DNA of 64,000 nucleotides, taken from assembly GCA_034435635.1 (NCBI GenBank), contig DAOTWY010000040.1:35081-99080 (forward strand), written 5' to 3'. Below, one piece after another: positions 17,606 to 24,891 of this stretch. This stretch comes from DAOTWY01 sp003696565. Lineage in GTDB: Bacteria > Chloroflexota > Anaerolineae > Aggregatilineales > Phototrophicaceae. Within the stretch, counting starts at the first letter, position 1. Each line of letters begins with the position of its first letter. The position numbers were made by a program, and so were the translations under genes. The notes beneath the pieces are model-generated. The model was not told the DNA's origin, did no database searches, and was given only the letters and a program-made list of their open reading frames with translations.

Positions 17606-18492
17606 TGTCAGTAATCCGAACACCAGACGAACGATTTGAGAATTTACCAGGCTATCATTTTGCGCCACATTATCTCACGTTAAATAATGGGTTACGGATG
17701 CACTATGTTGATGTTGGGCAGGGGGATAGTGTGTTCCTCTGCCTACATGGCGAACCAACATGGTCATATCTTTATCGCAAGATGATTCCAATTTTAGCGC
17801 AGGCTGGGCGGGTTATTGCACCAGATATGATCGGCTTTGGGCGGTCAGATAAATTCACAGAGATGGAAGAATACAGCATTCAGATGCTGTATGACACAAT
17901 GGGGGAGTTTATTCAGAGGCTAAATTTGACCAATATCACATTGGTGTGCCAGGATTATGGCGGTGTGATTGGGTTGCCATTGGCAGTCACGCTGGATGAA
18001 CGTTTTGCACGGTTGGTTATTATGAACACAGCTTTGCCCACTGGAGATCGCCCCGTGAGCGAAGGATTTAAGCAATGGCGTGATTTTGTCAGCCGTGTTG
18101 GGCGGGAGATGGTTCCTAGCAAATTGATGGAGATCAGTTGTGTCAAAAAGGAACAATTGAATGATGAAATTTTAGCGGCTTATGATGCACCATTCCCTGA
18201 TGCAAGTTATAAAGCTGCAATTGCGGCATTGCCCTTACTTATTCCAACTGAGATCGATTCGCCTTTTGCTGAAAAAGAACGTCAAACCCGTGAAGCACTG
18301 AAGACGTGGCATAAACCTGCTTTAGTGATGTTTTCAGATAGCGATCCGGTTACTATGGGGGGAGACCGCTTTTTCCGCAAGCTGATTCCTACTGCTAAAA
18401 ATTATCCTGAAATAACAATCCAAAACGCCGGGCACTTTTTACAAGAAGAGAGCGGGGAAGAAATTGCTCACACCATTTTAGAATATCTCTAA
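17605..18492 (+). CDS. Alpha/beta hydrolase, haloalkane-dehalogenase-like
   Basis: 295 residues. The HGEPTWSYLYRKMIP oxyanion region and the whole layout resemble haloalkane dehalogenase subfamily I (DhlA-like). The candidate nucleophile is Asp117 in LVCQDYGG, the acid is Asp247 in FSDSDPV and the base is His277 in NAGHFLQE. In characterised dehalogenases the residue after the nucleophile is a halide-binding Trp; here it is Tyr118. Halide stabilisation may therefore differ, or the enzyme may act on other substrates. It is coupled to the glucosidase gene by a 1-base overlap. Confidence 0.8.
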   Translation: MSVIRTPDERFENLPGYHFAPHYLTLNNGLRMHYVDVGQGDSVFLCLHGEPTWSYLYRKMIPILAQAGRVIAPDMIGFGRSDKFTEMEEYSIQMLYDTMGEFIQRLNLTNITLVCQDYGGVIGLPLAVTLDERFARLVIMNTALPTGDRPVSEGFKQWRDFVSRVGREMVPSKLMEISCVKKEQLNDEILAAYDAPFPDASYKAAIAALPLLIPTEIDSPFAEKERQTREALKTWHKPALVMFSDSDPVTMGGDRFFRKLIPTAKNYPEITIQNAGHFLQEESGEEIAHTILEYL

Positions 18493-18533
18493 CAAAAAAT
18501 GTATAAACTCAGATTAAACAAAAGGATAATCTG

Positions 18534-18758
18534 ATGCGAATTTTTAAAGAGATGGCAATATTAGGATTGGCTTTTTTTGCAGCACTGTATTTGATGTTCC
18601 CGTCACTGATCCCAGATTTCCTACCATTGATTGGTTGGATCGATGAAGGGGTTTGTACGTTAATTTTAGCAAACACAGCAAGCTATTATGGAATCAACCT
18701 AACAAATCTCTATGGGCGGGCGGGAACACGAGTAGTTAAGCGGCGACAAAAAAAATAA
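18534..18758 (+). CDS. Small membrane protein, DUF1232/YkvA-like
   Basis: 74 residues with an AAAAGGATAATCTG ribosome site. Two hydrophobic segments flank a FPSLIPDFLPLIGWIDE motif that resembles the conserved PxDLIPDFIPVLGxxDD motif of DUF1232 proteins. The C-terminus is strongly basic. It follows the hydrolase gene by 41 bases and may be the end of that operon. Confidence 0.65.
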   Translation: MRIFKEMAILGLAFFAALYLMFPSLIPDFLPLIGWIDEGVCTLILANTASYYGINLTNLYGRAGTRVVKRRQKK

Positions 18759-18759
18759 A

Positions 18760-18779
18760 CACCAATAGGTGCGTTTTTA
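18760..18779 (+). terminator. Weak terminator
   Basis: A short stem, CACC-AATA-GGTG, is followed by CG and T5 immediately after the stop at 18758. The stem is only four pairs. Confidence 0.35.
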
Positions 18780-18827
18780 TAGATTAGGATAACGGACAAA
18801 ATAGACACATACCCATATTATTAATGA

Positions 18828-19241
18828 TTAGGTTTTTGGCGAATCGTTATTTGATGAGTTGTTTTGTTGATGCTGTTGGGCGATGAATTCGCGGGCTTCC
18901 TCAAGATTATCTGTCATATGCAGGAAACGATTGGAATCCCGCCAATAGGTGCGGTTGATGACATTGACTAAGGCACGTACAACGGTGTTCCCTCCTGCTA
19001 CCACAATCACGTCCACAACAGTATGAAACTGCTGCAACAATTGGTGCGCATTAGCAACCGATTGAGGCGGGATGATGATATTGTGTGGAATATTGAGGAT
19101 CACACCAATTGGATGGGTTGATTCTTTTTCAATCAATTGTTGTGTAACGGATTGTGTCTTAAAAAAATCTTCCCAAGACCATAGTTCCGGGAAATCATAT
19201 CGGATGATATGGTTATCTTCCCATGTGATGCGTATATTCAA
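18828..19241 (-). CDS. Hypothetical protein, possibly STAS/SpoIIAA-like
   Basis: 137 residues, soluble. The alternation of strands and helices (IRITWEDNHIIRYDF, PIGVILNIPHNIIIP, VDVIVVAGGNTVVRALVNV) and a final helix before a Gln/Asn/Ser-rich tail suggest a small alpha/beta STAS-like fold. The similarity is weak. No partner kinase or sigma factor gene is adjacent. Confidence 0.5.
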   Translation of the reverse strand: MNIRITWEDNHIIRYDFPELWSWEDFFKTQSVTQQLIEKESTHPIGVILNIPHNIIIPPQSVANAHQLLQQFHTVVDVIVVAGGNTVVRALVNVINRTYWRDSNRFLHMTDNLEEAREFIAQQHQQNNSSNNDSPKT

Positions 19242-19369
19242 GTGTCCTCCATATTTTTGCTTTGGTTAATAAACCTCATACAGCAGCCATTATATTTGTA
19301 AATCGTTTAAATTACAATTGAATTTGGTTTAAGTGGGACAAATGTCCCTGTGTGATTTGTGTTAACTAA

Positions 19370-21535
19370 TTAATCTTCACCCAAAAAATAATATTCTAGG
19401 ATGCGGCGGGTGATTGGTGCGGCATGAGCGGAACCATCTCCAGAGTTTTCTATGATGACAACAACAACGATTTCTGGGTTTTCACGCGGGGCATAGCCAA
19501 CAAACCAAGCATGAGGTTTTGGATTAGGTGGGTTTTGTGCGGTGCCTGTTTTACCGCATACACCAATGTCTTCCATCAGTGGAGAATTGCGAAAAACAAA
19601 TTCAGCTGTTCCAGAGCGGTCTGTTGTGACAGCACACAAACCACTGCGGATATAATCCAGGATGTCGGTTGATACATCCAGAGTTGTTAGCACTTCTGGT
19701 TGCATGTGATAGTCCATTTCGCCTAGCAACCCAGTACTTAGTACAAGCTGCGGGCGATAACGCACACCATTATTAGCAACGATGGCATAGGCTTCTGCCA
19801 TTTGCAGCGGAGAAACTTCTACCATCCCCTGACCAATTGCCATATTGACCGCATCTGAATATGACCAAGGTTCAGGATGCCAATTAATTTTGGTATCTGG
19901 CGTGCCAATGAAGCCCGTACTGGTTTCAATATCACGCAGCCCTGGGTCTACCCCTAAGCCCATCATATTGGCGTATGTCGGTAATAAATATGGGTCACGA
20001 TTATCCAGACGATAACCCGCCTCATAAAAACAGGTATTACAACTATGTGTTAATGCCCCCGCTAAATTTAGTCGTCCATGCCCACCTGCTAACCAATCTA
20101 CGCGGGGAATATCACGGTTCCAAACGCCAGTGGAGAAATAAGTTTCATCCATTGTGTATTCTCCGCTAGCAAGGGCGGCGATTGCGGTGATCGTTTTCAT
20201 AATGGAGCCGGAGGGATAACGCCCTTGTGCGGCACGATTTAATTGCGGGCGGCGTGGATCATTAATGACCTGCTCAATAATTTGCTGTGCTTGCTCTTGC
20301 CCCATAACTGGGAAAGGGATAAAAGCATTGGCATTATAGGTTGGATAGCTGACCATTGCTAAAATTTCACCAGTGTTGACATTCATCACCACGGCTGCGC
20401 CACCATCCCCAAACGCCCCCTCACTAGCCACGAATGCTTCACTAAGGACACCAGTGACAAACCGTTGTAAATCTAAATCAATAGTGAGGTAAACACTTTG
20501 ACTTGGTTGAATGGGGGTTTCACCTAATAAGCGCAAGGGTTCACCATTGGGGCGAACAATAGATAAGCGCATTCCCGGTGTGCCGCGTAATGTTTCATCC
20601 CAGCCGCGTTCTATACCGCTACGACCTAGGATCGAATCCTGCCGGAATCCAGCGGCTTCCACTTGTGGAATTTCATCAGCTTCTGGATAACCGACTGTAC
20701 CAATGACATGCGGCAGTAGATCACCATAGATATAACGACGGGTACGAATAGCATCAAACTGGGCGTTGCAAATCTCTACCAGTGCGCTTTCCCATACATC
20801 AAACACATTTCCTTCAATTAAGCCAATTTCCGCCAGCCAATCTGGATTGTTTCGGTTCAAGCGATTCTGTACTTCTTCTGCAGGGATTTCTAAAACTTGC
20901 GCTAAGGTGTTGATGCACAGGTCTAAATCCTCAATTTGATTTTCAATAACCAATATTTTGACCATGCGTCCGTTCATATCTGCCAAGATTTCGCCATTGC
21001 GGTCATAAATATTGCCACGGAGCGGCGGGAACGATTCGAGGCGGAGCAGCCCGCCTTCTGCCATTTGGCGGAAAATATCACCAGGTGACCAGGCGATACG
21101 CCAGGCTTCACCATCTAATACCAGTCGAATTTCTCGGTTTTGATCAGTAAATGTACCGATACTATTGGTATGGAATGTTACATCATAAACAAAGATCATA
21201 ATGCGGTTACCCTCTCGTGCTTGGGCACGCAGGGCAAATTCCAGGCTTTCTAAGCGCATGGTTTCATGGCTAGATTGATATAAAGCGGCGAACGAATCAT
21301 AAGGAGTTGCTTGCTGACTGGATTCGCTCAACAGCGCGTACATGGCTTCCCATTCAGCTTGTTGCCAGTGATACAAAAATGCCGTTACAACGGCTTCAGC
21401 ATCGTACATGTTATTATAACTAGGCGTGATGGTTGGGATGCGCGTAGGGAGTTGTGCATGAAGTGGTTCGGTTTCTTGTGGCGCACAGCCAACCAGGCAC
21501 AATATAAGACCGACGACTAGCAACCAGCGTTTCAC
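19370..21535 (-). CDS. Penicillin-binding protein 2 with MecA_N-like domain, lipoprotein
   Basis: A GTG at 21535 is chosen because GAGGATAAATC precedes it and the product then starts with a lipoprotein signal (KRWLLVVGLILCLVGC). About 721 residues. The order is: lipobox; NTF2-like MecA_N-type domain (about 45-160); PBP dimerisation domain (PPLRGNIYDRNGEILA, then LGRSGIERGWDETLRG); transpeptidase. The catalytic motifs are complete: S444-IM-K447, S498-C-N500, K662-T-G664. It would cross-link peptidoglycan at the outer face of the membrane. A MecA_N domain is found in PBP2a-type enzymes, but resistance cannot be inferred. Confidence 0.88.
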   Translation of the reverse strand: MKRWLLVVGLILCLVGCAPQETEPLHAQLPTRIPTITPSYNNMYDAEAVVTAFLYHWQQAEWEAMYALLSESSQQATPYDSFAALYQSSHETMRLESLEFALRAQAREGNRIMIFVYDVTFHTNSIGTFTDQNREIRLVLDGEAWRIAWSPGDIFRQMAEGGLLRLESFPPLRGNIYDRNGEILADMNGRMVKILVIENQIEDLDLCINTLAQVLEIPAEEVQNRLNRNNPDWLAEIGLIEGNVFDVWESALVEICNAQFDAIRTRRYIYGDLLPHVIGTVGYPEADEIPQVEAAGFRQDSILGRSGIERGWDETLRGTPGMRLSIVRPNGEPLRLLGETPIQPSQSVYLTIDLDLQRFVTGVLSEAFVASEGAFGDGGAAVVMNVNTGEILAMVSYPTYNANAFIPFPVMGQEQAQQIIEQVINDPRRPQLNRAAQGRYPSGSIMKTITAIAALASGEYTMDETYFSTGVWNRDIPRVDWLAGGHGRLNLAGALTHSCNTCFYEAGYRLDNRDPYLLPTYANMMGLGVDPGLRDIETSTGFIGTPDTKINWHPEPWSYSDAVNMAIGQGMVEVSPLQMAEAYAIVANNGVRYRPQLVLSTGLLGEMDYHMQPEVLTTLDVSTDILDYIRSGLCAVTTDRSGTAEFVFRNSPLMEDIGVCGKTGTAQNPPNPKPHAWFVGYAPRENPEIVVVVIIENSGDGSAHAAPITRRILEYYFLGED

Positions 21536-21646
21536 GGATGATTTATCCTCACAATATAGCACTCGATGCTCATTATACGAGTTGTATGCGGAATCAGCCA
21601 GCCACATATATAATATCAAAAATACAATATTAAGGAGTAAAGCGGA

Positions 21647-22081
21647 ATGACTGATCAAATTGAAATTGTGGCGGTCGATAGCTTAGTTGCCAATGAATTT
21701 GAGGTGCAGCTTAATGGGGAAGCGATAACAGGGATTTTTCGAGTTGATGGCTTAACAACGTTTAAGTTAGATCAAAATGGTGAACGTGTTCATGAGCCGG
21801 TCACATTGGTGAAAATGGTACAGCGAGATGGAAACACCGCCATCAATAAGTGGCTGCGGGAAACGATGGCATATGGCAGTGATAAACCGCGTCGTCATTT
21901 AACGATTGTTGCTATTGATGATGGCGTGGAAACTCGCCGTTGGACACTGCGTGATGCTTGGATCCAGCAAGTTTGTTATTCTGCGTTTGATACCGCATCA
22001 ACAGAAATGGTTGAGGAAATCCTCACGATTTATTATGAAAGTATTGAAGAAACCTGGTCAGCGACCCCGAATCTGGAATAA
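21647..22081 (+). CDS. Phage tail tube protein (gp19)-like
   Basis: 144 residues with an AAGGAG ribosome site. The layout matches the T4 gp19/contractile-injection tube family: an N-terminal FEVQLNGEAITGIFRVDGL strand pair (given in parts), a VKMVQRDGNTAINKWL helix region, RRHLTIVAIDDG, then RRWTLRDAWIQQV and a closing EMVEEILTIYYESIE strand. No other tail, sheath, baseplate or AAA genes are near. It is followed after 3 bases by an oxidoreductase gene. It could be an isolated domesticated tube protein. Confidence 0.6.
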   Translation: MTDQIEIVAVDSLVANEFEVQLNGEAITGIFRVDGLTTFKLDQNGERVHEPVTLVKMVQRDGNTAINKWLRETMAYGSDKPRRHLTIVAIDDGVETRRWTLRDAWIQQVCYSAFDTASTEMVEEILTIYYESIEETWSATPNLE

Positions 22082-22084
22082 ACG

Positions 22085-23065
22085 ATGACGATTCGATGGG
22101 GGATTATGGCGACGGGGTGGATTGCAGAAGCTTTTGCTGAAGGATTGCAATATGTCACCGATTCACAATTGATTGCGGTTGGGTCACGCTCACAACGTTC
22201 TGCTGATGATTTTGCGGCGCGGTTTCATATCCCAAATAGACATGCCTCTTATGAGGCTTTGGCAAACGATCCTGACGTAGATGTGGTTTATATTGCCACA
22301 CCACACGGGATGCATTATGAAAACATGCTGATGTGCCTGAATGCTGGTAAGCATGTGCTGTGTGAGAAAGCGTTTACACTAAATGCACGGCAAGCAGCGG
22401 AAGTGATCGCCCTGGCAAGAGCGAAAAAACTGTTTTTGATGGAAGCGATGTGGACACGCTTTTTGCCGGCTGTGGTTGAATTACAACGTATTTTGTTATC
22501 TGGTGTGATTGGGGAAGTCCGTGCTTTCCAGGCTGATTTTAGTTTTCCGCCGCGTTTTGACCCAAAAAGCCGTTTGTTTGATCCAGCTTTAGGGGGCGGC
22601 TCGTTGTTGGATTTAGGGGTTTATCCGGTATCCTTTACCTCAATGTTATTTGGTGAGCCGGAACGGATTGTTTCCGCGGCGCATTTGGGAATAACAGGGG
22701 TTGATATGCAAATGGGGGCGGTGATGATATACCCTGATGGCAAGCTGGCGATGGCTTTTTCTAGTTTGGAGTGTAATGGGGCGAATCGTGCTGCTATCCA
22801 AGGGCGGCTAGGGCGGATTGAGATTGCGCGGGAGTTCTTCCATCCAGAGCAATTCAGCGTGATTTTACAAGATGGCAGCCGGGAAGATTATACATTCCCA
22901 ATTGAGGGGAATGGGTATCGTTATGAAGCGCAAGAAGTCGTTGAGCGTTTGCTAGCGGGTGAGTTAGAAAGCCCAGTGATGCCTTTAGATGAGACCTTGG
23001 CAATTATGCGGATGATGGATACCATGCGGGCACAATGGGGTATGGTATACCCCAACGTGGATTGA
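22085..23065 (+). CDS. Gfo/Idh/MocA family oxidoreductase
   Basis: 326 residues. The N-terminal Rossmann fold reads WGIMATGWIAEAFAEGL, with a GxxGxxA-like turn in modified form. The family signature is in VVYIATPHGMHYENML and KHVLCEKAFTLN, where Glu-Lys is the conserved EKP-type motif (here EKA). The C-terminal half is the alpha/beta substrate domain, with GGGSLLDLGVYPVSF. It resembles the dihydrodiol/xylose dehydrogenase branch. The substrate is unknown. It is probably cotranscribed with the preceding gp19-like gene. Confidence 0.85.
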   Translation: MTIRWGIMATGWIAEAFAEGLQYVTDSQLIAVGSRSQRSADDFAARFHIPNRHASYEALANDPDVDVVYIATPHGMHYENMLMCLNAGKHVLCEKAFTLNARQAAEVIALARAKKLFLMEAMWTRFLPAVVELQRILLSGVIGEVRAFQADFSFPPRFDPKSRLFDPALGGGSLLDLGVYPVSFTSMLFGEPERIVSAAHLGITGVDMQMGAVMIYPDGKLAMAFSSLECNGANRAAIQGRLGRIEIAREFFHPEQFSVILQDGSREDYTFPIEGNGYRYEAQEVVERLLAGELESPVMPLDETLAIMRMMDTMRAQWGMVYPNVD

Positions 23066-23067
23066 TA

Positions 23068-23096
23068 TTGACACACAGTTTCCTGTATGTTAACAT
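23068..23096 (+). promoter_or_regulatory. Promoter of the SRP RNA gene
   Basis: A perfect TTGACA (23068-23073), a 17-base spacer and TAACAT (23091-23096). It starts right after the stop codon of the upstream gene and points at the SRP RNA. Confidence 0.75.
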
Positions 23097-23144
23097 GAGT
23101 TCAAATAAAAATAACAATTTTTTGAAAATCATTTTTAACAACTG

Positions 23145-23278
23145 GTTGTTGCCAGTGCGCTCCGGCTGGGTCCTGCGCGGCAGGACCTCCGAACCGTGTC
23201 AGGACCGGAAGGTAGCAGCACTAAGGAGTATATCCTGGGTGCCGCAGGGTCACCTGGCTTGAGCACACTGGCAACAAC
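23145..23278 (+). ncRNA. ffs: Bacterial signal recognition particle RNA (4.5S-type)
   Basis: The apical Ffh-binding domain is unmistakable: GTCAGGACCGGAAGGTAGCAG within 23198-23221 carries the conserved symmetric and asymmetric loops and the GGAA tetraloop region. The ends 23145-23157 and 23266-23278 pair perfectly over 13 bases, closing a single long hairpin of about 134 nt. A T6 run (23279-23284) follows as terminator. A consensus promoter lies upstream. The RNA partners Ffh in targeting membrane proteins. The lack of an Alu domain fits the small bacterial type. Confidence 0.93.
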
Positions 23279-23309
23279 TTTTTTGTCGTTTATTACCCCA
23301 CTGGTGATT

Positions 23310-24800
23310 ATGTCTGAATTGGACGACACCACCCCAACATATCCCATACCAAAGCCAAAACAAGATAACCTGCGCCGCTTTTGGTTGATAGTGATAGTGG
23401 TGTTATTGGTTACTTTACCACTAACTGCTGGCTTGTTGATCCACGAGTTTCAAAAATCAGACCCCATCATAGAGCAACCGATTTTAGTAACATTGTTGAT
23501 TGATGGGGTAACTTACCCTGTTTCCACCATGGCAGATACAGTTGCTGATTTGTTACAAGAGCAAGCCATTGTATTACAGGAAAACGATTTGTTACGTACA
23601 GATGTCAATGCGCCCCTGACGGATGGCATGATCGTGCAGATTGATCGAGCGCGTCCAGTTAACATCACTGTGGATGATGAAACGACAGTGATATTAACCA
23701 CACATGAAAACCCATATGATGTGTTACGTTTGGCGGGGGTTTCCCTTAACCCTGATGATCGGATTTATGTGGATGGGTTGGAAATTGCACCAGGGGATTT
23801 GCTGGCATATCCGTTGCCCGTTTCAGAAATTGTGATTTGGCGGGCGATTCCTGTTCAAATCCTAGATGGTGATGTGATGTTACAGATTAACGCTATTGGG
23901 GAAACCGTTGGAGATGCCTTGTATGAAGCAGGTATCACAATCTATTTAGCAGATCGTGTTACCCCGGAGGTAAGTGCTCGTTTGACACCTAACATGCAGA
24001 TTGTCATTGAACGCGCTAAACCGATTAGTATTGTGGTAGATGGCGAACGGACAGAAACACGAGTTTCAGCAGAAACAGTGGGGGCAGCAATTGCAGAAGC
24101 TCAGATACCCCTGACAGGCTTAGATTACACAATTCCATCTGAAGATACTGCCATTTTGCCGGGAATGTTGATTCAAGTTATTCGTGTGACGGAAGAAATC
24201 ATCACCGAGCAAGACATCATCCCGTTTGAGACGGTGTATCAAGCGGATGCATCAATGAATTTAGATACACGGGCGGTATTGCAAGCTGGGCAGAACGGAA
24301 TCATTGAGCGGTCAATCCGCGTACGTTATGAAAATGGTGTGGAAATTAGCCGAGAGCCAGCTGGTGAGCAAGTTGTACAGGAGCGGCGTGATCAGATCAT
24401 TGCCTATGGTACGAATGTCGTGATCCGCACACTCCAAACGCCTGATGGCACAATTGAATATTGGCGACATTTGCGCATGTATGCTACCAGTTATTATCCG
24501 GCGGAATTAGGCGGTGATAACATTACCGCCATTGGTGAAACCCTTCATAAAGGGATTGTTGGTATCAATCCACGGATTATTCCTTATCGCACAATGATGT
24601 ATGTCCCCGGATACGGTGTTGGTATGGCTGCTGATACAGGTGGTCCACGCACTTTTTCCTATTGGGTAGATTTGGGATATTCTGATGAAGACTGGGTGAG
24701 TTGGTCTCGTTGGGTGGATGTTTATCTGTTAACACCAGTTCCAGAGACAATTAACTATTTGTTACCGCAAGAAGAACGCGGGGGTCCCGTTTCCCCATAA
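23310..24800 (+). CDS. DUF348-G5-3D cell wall protein (YabE/Rpf-like)
   Basis: The frame is open through the SRP RNA, but the start is placed at the ATG at 23310, beyond the RNA and its terminator. 496 residues. Order: short cytoplasmic tail; one membrane anchor (FWLIVIVVLLVTLPLTAGLL, residues about 26-45); three DUF348 repeats (about 60-290); a G5 domain (about 300-390); a C-terminal 3D domain with MYVPGYGVGMAADTGG, carrying the conserved Asp. 3D domains are related to MltA-type lytic transglycosylases. It probably acts on peptidoglycan at the outer face. No Shine-Dalgarno stands out. Confidence 0.85.
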   Translation: MSELDDTTPTYPIPKPKQDNLRRFWLIVIVVLLVTLPLTAGLLIHEFQKSDPIIEQPILVTLLIDGVTYPVSTMADTVADLLQEQAIVLQENDLLRTDVNAPLTDGMIVQIDRARPVNITVDDETTVILTTHENPYDVLRLAGVSLNPDDRIYVDGLEIAPGDLLAYPLPVSEIVIWRAIPVQILDGDVMLQINAIGETVGDALYEAGITIYLADRVTPEVSARLTPNMQIVIERAKPISIVVDGERTETRVSAETVGAAIAEAQIPLTGLDYTIPSEDTAILPGMLIQVIRVTEEIITEQDIIPFETVYQADASMNLDTRAVLQAGQNGIIERSIRVRYENGVEISREPAGEQVVQERRDQIIAYGTNVVIRTLQTPDGTIEYWRHLRMYATSYYPAELGGDNITAIGETLHKGIVGINPRIIPYRTMMYVPGYGVGMAADTGGPRTFSYWVDLGYSDEDWVSWSRWVDVYLLTPVPETINYLLPQEERGGPVSP

Positions 24801-24823
24801 CATCAAAACTTGTTACCCAATCA

Positions 24824-24853
24824 TTGGTGATGTAAGCCGCTTTGCCGTATAAT
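24824..24853 (+). promoter_or_regulatory. Probable promoter of the kinase gene
   Basis: TTGGTG (24824-24829), an 18-base spacer and TATAAT (24848-24853), about 40 bases before the ATG. Confidence 0.5.
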
Positions 24854-24891
24854 GCAGTTGTTTCACGCTGTCATGATACAGGCTGTAATGA

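Noticed and set aside
21536..22081. Prophage or contractile injection system around the gp19-like gene
   Set aside because: No integrase, sheath, baseplate, portal or terminase gene is present. The flanks are ordinary chromosomal genes.
23135..23347. Minus-strand frame and plus-strand frames across the SRP RNA
   Set aside because: The RNA structure, promoter and terminator explain this region. The frames have no coding support.
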